Origin: Thalassospira lucentensis | GTDB lineage: Bacteria; Pseudomonadota; Alphaproteobacteria; Rhodospirillales; Thalassospiraceae | Direction: 5' to 3' | DNA: 64,000 nucleotides | Assembly: GCF_011806425.1 (NCBI RefSeq) | Contig: NZ_JAATOV010000001.1 | Span: 682,001-746,000, forward strand | Made by a program: the position numbers and the translations under genes | Notes under the pieces: generated by a model | What the model was told of the DNA's origin: nothing | Database searches by the model: none | Seen by the model: the letters and a program-made list of their open reading frames with translations, nothing else | Part shown: positions 62,030 to 64,000 of the stretch, piece after piece | Layout: every line of letters starts with the position of its first letter | How positions within the stretch are numbered: the stretch's first letter is position 1

Positions 62030-63025
62030 ATGAATGCAAAATCACCGGTAAGAATTGCCTTTGTTGACGATGACGAAAATCTTCTGTCGTCCTACCGGAG
62101 GAATTTTGCCCGTCTGATGCCCGAATGGGAGGCTGTCTATTTCACAGACCCACTTGCCGCACGGGACGCCATCGCCCAACAGGCCGATCAAGGGGCAGAT
62201 GAAACCGGCCATATCGTTGCGGCCATTGTCGATATCCATATGCCGGGCATGACCGGCTTGGAACTGGCCGAGGAACTCCGCAAAACCCGCGATGATCTGA
62301 TCATTGTGATGCTGACCGGCTATGCCGATCTGAAATCGGCCTTAACCGCGGTCAATGAACTGGGGGTCTATCGGTTTTATCCCAAACCGACAAATCTTCA
62401 GATCATCCTGGAAGGCATCTCAGACGAGATCAATCGTCGCGGTACGCAAACCCAAGCCCCCCTGCCGACGGCCTTCCTTGATTTGTTTCAACTCGGTGTC
62501 GTGGCTGTTGATGGAACGCTTGGCGTATCGCACATGAATGCGCAGGCTGCCGAAGTTTTGCGCAACGCATCCTTGGTGCGGATAGATGCGAACAATACCC
62601 TGGTCTTCAGCCCGCAACCCGATGGCCTCGACAGTTTTTTAAATCCGCCCGCCAACCTTGCCCCGCGCCGTCAACAAAGCTTTGCCTTGGAACAAGGTGA
62701 TGAAAAGCTGTCCCTATTTGTCCGCCGGATGCCAAAATCATCTAACGGCGAAAGTAGCTTCATGTTCATTCTGGTCGATCCGTCGCAACAAAGTGCGCCG
62801 GCGATTGATGATTTAATGGACCTGTTTGGCCTGACCCGGTCAGAGGCAAAATTAACCCAAAAACTGGCCGAGGGCCTACCGCTTGATCAGGCCGCCGAAC
62901 TGGTTGGGATTTCACACAGCTCGGCCCGGACGTATCTCAAAACCATCTTTTCGAAGATTGGTGTTAACCGACAGCCACAATTGATGAAAACGATCCTCTC
63001 GACGATCCCATCGCTGAGGTCATAA
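62030..63025 (+). CDS. Response regulator with PAS-like middle and LuxR-type HTH
   Basis: A 331-residue regulator. The receiver domain has DDDEN at 13-17, phospho-acceptor Asp68 in AAIVDIHMPGMTG and Lys in FYPKPT. A PAS-like middle (about 150-250: LFQLGVVAVDGTLGVSHMN) follows. The C-terminal LuxR/GerE HTH has LTRSEAKLTQKLAEGLPLDQ and AAELVGISHSSARTYLKTIF. It probably activates transcription on phosphorylation by the nearby kinase. GGAGG precedes the ATG at 62030. It is divergent from REC-EAL and is followed by an exopolysaccharide-type sugar transferase. Confidence 0.88.
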   Translation: MNAKSPVRIAFVDDDENLLSSYRRNFARLMPEWEAVYFTDPLAARDAIAQQADQGADETGHIVAAIVDIHMPGMTGLELAEELRKTRDDLIIVMLTGYADLKSALTAVNELGVYRFYPKPTNLQIILEGISDEINRRGTQTQAPLPTAFLDLFQLGVVAVDGTLGVSHMNAQAAEVLRNASLVRIDANNTLVFSPQPDGLDSFLNPPANLAPRRQQSFALEQGDEKLSLFVRRMPKSSNGESSFMFILVDPSQQSAPAIDDLMDLFGLTRSEAKLTQKLAEGLPLDQAAELVGISHSSARTYLKTIFSKIGVNRQPQLMKTILSTIPSLRS

Positions 63026-63116
63026 GACCAAAGAACGTCGACATATCACCTTGAATTACGTCACCTTTTCGCTACCCTAAGTTTAACTGGCATTTGGGGA
63101 ATGTGGGGGCAAGAAG

Positions 63117-63830
63117 GTGCTGCGTGTCGTTAGAAGAAATCCATCACGGCCCTATATTCCAAATACCCAAATCATCCATGCGCCTATATCGGCGGCAAAA
63201 TCCATATATCAGCATCTGCCAAACCTTAAACGAACCTATGATGTTGGATTGGCCAGTGTTGCCGTACTAGGCCTATTGCCGGTCATGCTTGTCATTTATG
63301 GCCTGATCCGATGTTGCGGTTTTAACCAACCGATTTTCACCCAAAAGCGGGTTGGTCAGGACGGGCGGGTTTTTACGATCGTTAAATTCCGAACCTTGCC
63401 CGAAAACACCATGGCCACCGCCGTGTTTCGTCCTATGGCCGGTCATTGGTGCCAACCGATCTTGTCCCTGCTTCGTTGCAGCGGGCTTGACGAATTACCA
63501 CAGCTTTTCAACGTCTTGCGCGGTGATATGTCACTGGTGGGGCCCAGACCGCACATGATTTCCGATCATATCCGTTTTGCCGCGATCCATCCCGATTACG
63601 AAAAACGCCTGATCGCAAAACCGGGATTGACCGGCTGGGCGCAAATACGGGGATGGCGTGGGACGGTTCGTACCCATCATCACTTGGCCGAACGGGTTGC
63701 CCACGATCTTGACTATATCACCAACCAAAATTTGCTTTTTGATCTGAAAATTCTGATCGGTACGGTTCTGTTGCCGTTTAGCCGACCCCAGAAAACCACC
63801 ACCTGCCGCCCGACAAAGCAGGTGCTGTGA
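63117..63830 (+). CDS. Bacterial sugar transferase (exopolysaccharide initiating glycosyl-phosphate transferase)
   Basis: A 237-residue enzyme of the PF02397 family that places a sugar-1-phosphate on undecaprenyl phosphate. One membrane segment (ASVAVLGLLPVMLVIYGLI) precedes the catalytic part with QKRVGQDGRVFTIVKFRTLP, the SGLDELPQLFNVLRGDMSLV stretch, GPRPH, and KPGLTGWAQIRGWRG. It lacks the long N-terminal membrane domain of WbaP/ExoY-like giants, so it is the short form. The start is a GTG at 63117 with GGGGG upstream. It overlaps the next gene by 1 nt. Confidence 0.87.
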   Translation: MLRVVRRNPSRPYIPNTQIIHAPISAAKSIYQHLPNLKRTYDVGLASVAVLGLLPVMLVIYGLIRCCGFNQPIFTQKRVGQDGRVFTIVKFRTLPENTMATAVFRPMAGHWCQPILSLLRCSGLDELPQLFNVLRGDMSLVGPRPHMISDHIRFAAIHPDYEKRLIAKPGLTGWAQIRGWRGTVRTHHHLAERVAHDLDYITNQNLLFDLKILIGTVLLPFSRPQKTTTCRPTKQVL

Positions 63831-64000
63831 TGCAGGTCCGCGTGCGGTCTTTGATCATGATCGTGTATGGCTTGGGTTTGACCATCATGCTTTGGCCGAT
63901 AACCAGCATGGCACAAACACCGCCAAAGACGGATGAAACAGCAATACGGTTAGGGCGCTTTGTGATCAGCCCCGCAGTCTCTATCCGCGAAAGGTTTGAC
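63830..64000 (+). CDS. Exported protein, 5' part only
   Basis: ATG at 63830 shares its first base with the sugar transferase stop (TGATG). 57 codons are present before the window ends. A signal peptide is clear (hydrophobic core LIMIVYGLGLTIMLWPI, cleavage around SMAQT). The mature start, LGRFVISPAVSIRERFD, resembles the first strand of an outer-membrane beta-barrel of exopolysaccharide loci. That call is a guess from so little sequence. Confidence 0.65.
   Translation, partial: MQVRVRSLIMIVYGLGLTIMLWPITSMAQTPPKTDETAIRLGRFVISPAVSIRERFD

Noticed and set aside
1-64000. tRNA, rRNA, CRISPR array, insertion sequence or prophage
   Set aside because: I looked in the gaps and found no cloverleaf-like stretch, regular spacer array, transposase or phage structural gene.

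Overview
The window reads as chromosome of a marine alphaproteobacterium of the Rhodospirillales, most like Thalassospira. That placement rests on the gene repertoire and the protein styles, not on a database match. Coding density is high, with many 1-4 nt stop/start overlaps. I see no tRNA, rRNA, CRISPR array, insertion sequence or prophage.

Layout. (1) 1-5190: a leftward amino-acid catabolic block made of a truncated ALDH7-type semialdehyde dehydrogenase, a class III aminotransferase and a FAD amine/amino-acid oxidase, with a divergent LysR regulator. (2) 5395-6973: a MetOD1-like cysteine-containing protein whose gene overlaps that of a diguanylate cyclase. (3) 7053-13347: a complete leftward haem uptake operon, hemP-receptor-hmuS-hmuT-hmuU-hmuV, behind a recognisable promoter and a Fur-box-like site. 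(4) 13513-15447: MFS and LysE-type exporters. (5) 15799-28168: a fatty-acid utilisation region with an SCP2-fold protein, a DUF6134-like protein, FadL, FadD, a LiuR-like MerR regulator, thiolase, a FadN-type dehydrogenase/hydratase, acyl-CoA dehydrogenase, thioesterase, enoyl-CoA hydratase and an SDR. Three copies of one 16-bp palindrome lie in front of its three transcription units. (6) 28426-32675: ECF sigma, FecR and an STN-containing TonB receptor. (7) 32794-37350: an unknown protein and opgG-opgH for periplasmic glucans. (8) 37692-44199: a tctCBA tripartite tricarboxylate transporter with a cytoplasmic gamma-glutamyltransferase-family enzyme, facing a TauE/SafE permease and a GntR regulator. 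(9) 44281-50355: a spermidine/putrescine-type ABC importer with an Asp/Glu/hydantoin racemase, facing a second GntR regulator. (10) 50344-57179: a possible decayed gene, a ketoglutarate-semialdehyde-type dehydrogenase, thioesterase, a small unlisted gene, two LysR regulators, a CbiX-like protein and a pirin. (11) 57387-64000: a signalling island with REC-HDOD, a membrane histidine kinase, a small SUOX-fold periplasmic protein, REC-EAL and REC-PAS-LuxR, next to an exopolysaccharide-type sugar transferase and the start of an exported protein.

The strongest system-level observations are four. The first is the three-site LiuR-like regulon around the beta-oxidation genes. The second is the one-kinase/three-regulator signalling island with a cysteine-free SUOX-like partner and a degenerate EAL domain. 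The third is the MetOD1-diguanylate cyclase pair. The fourth is the TctCBA/GGT/TauE/GntR block with repeated TTGGTT half-sites. All of these functional links are inferred from context.
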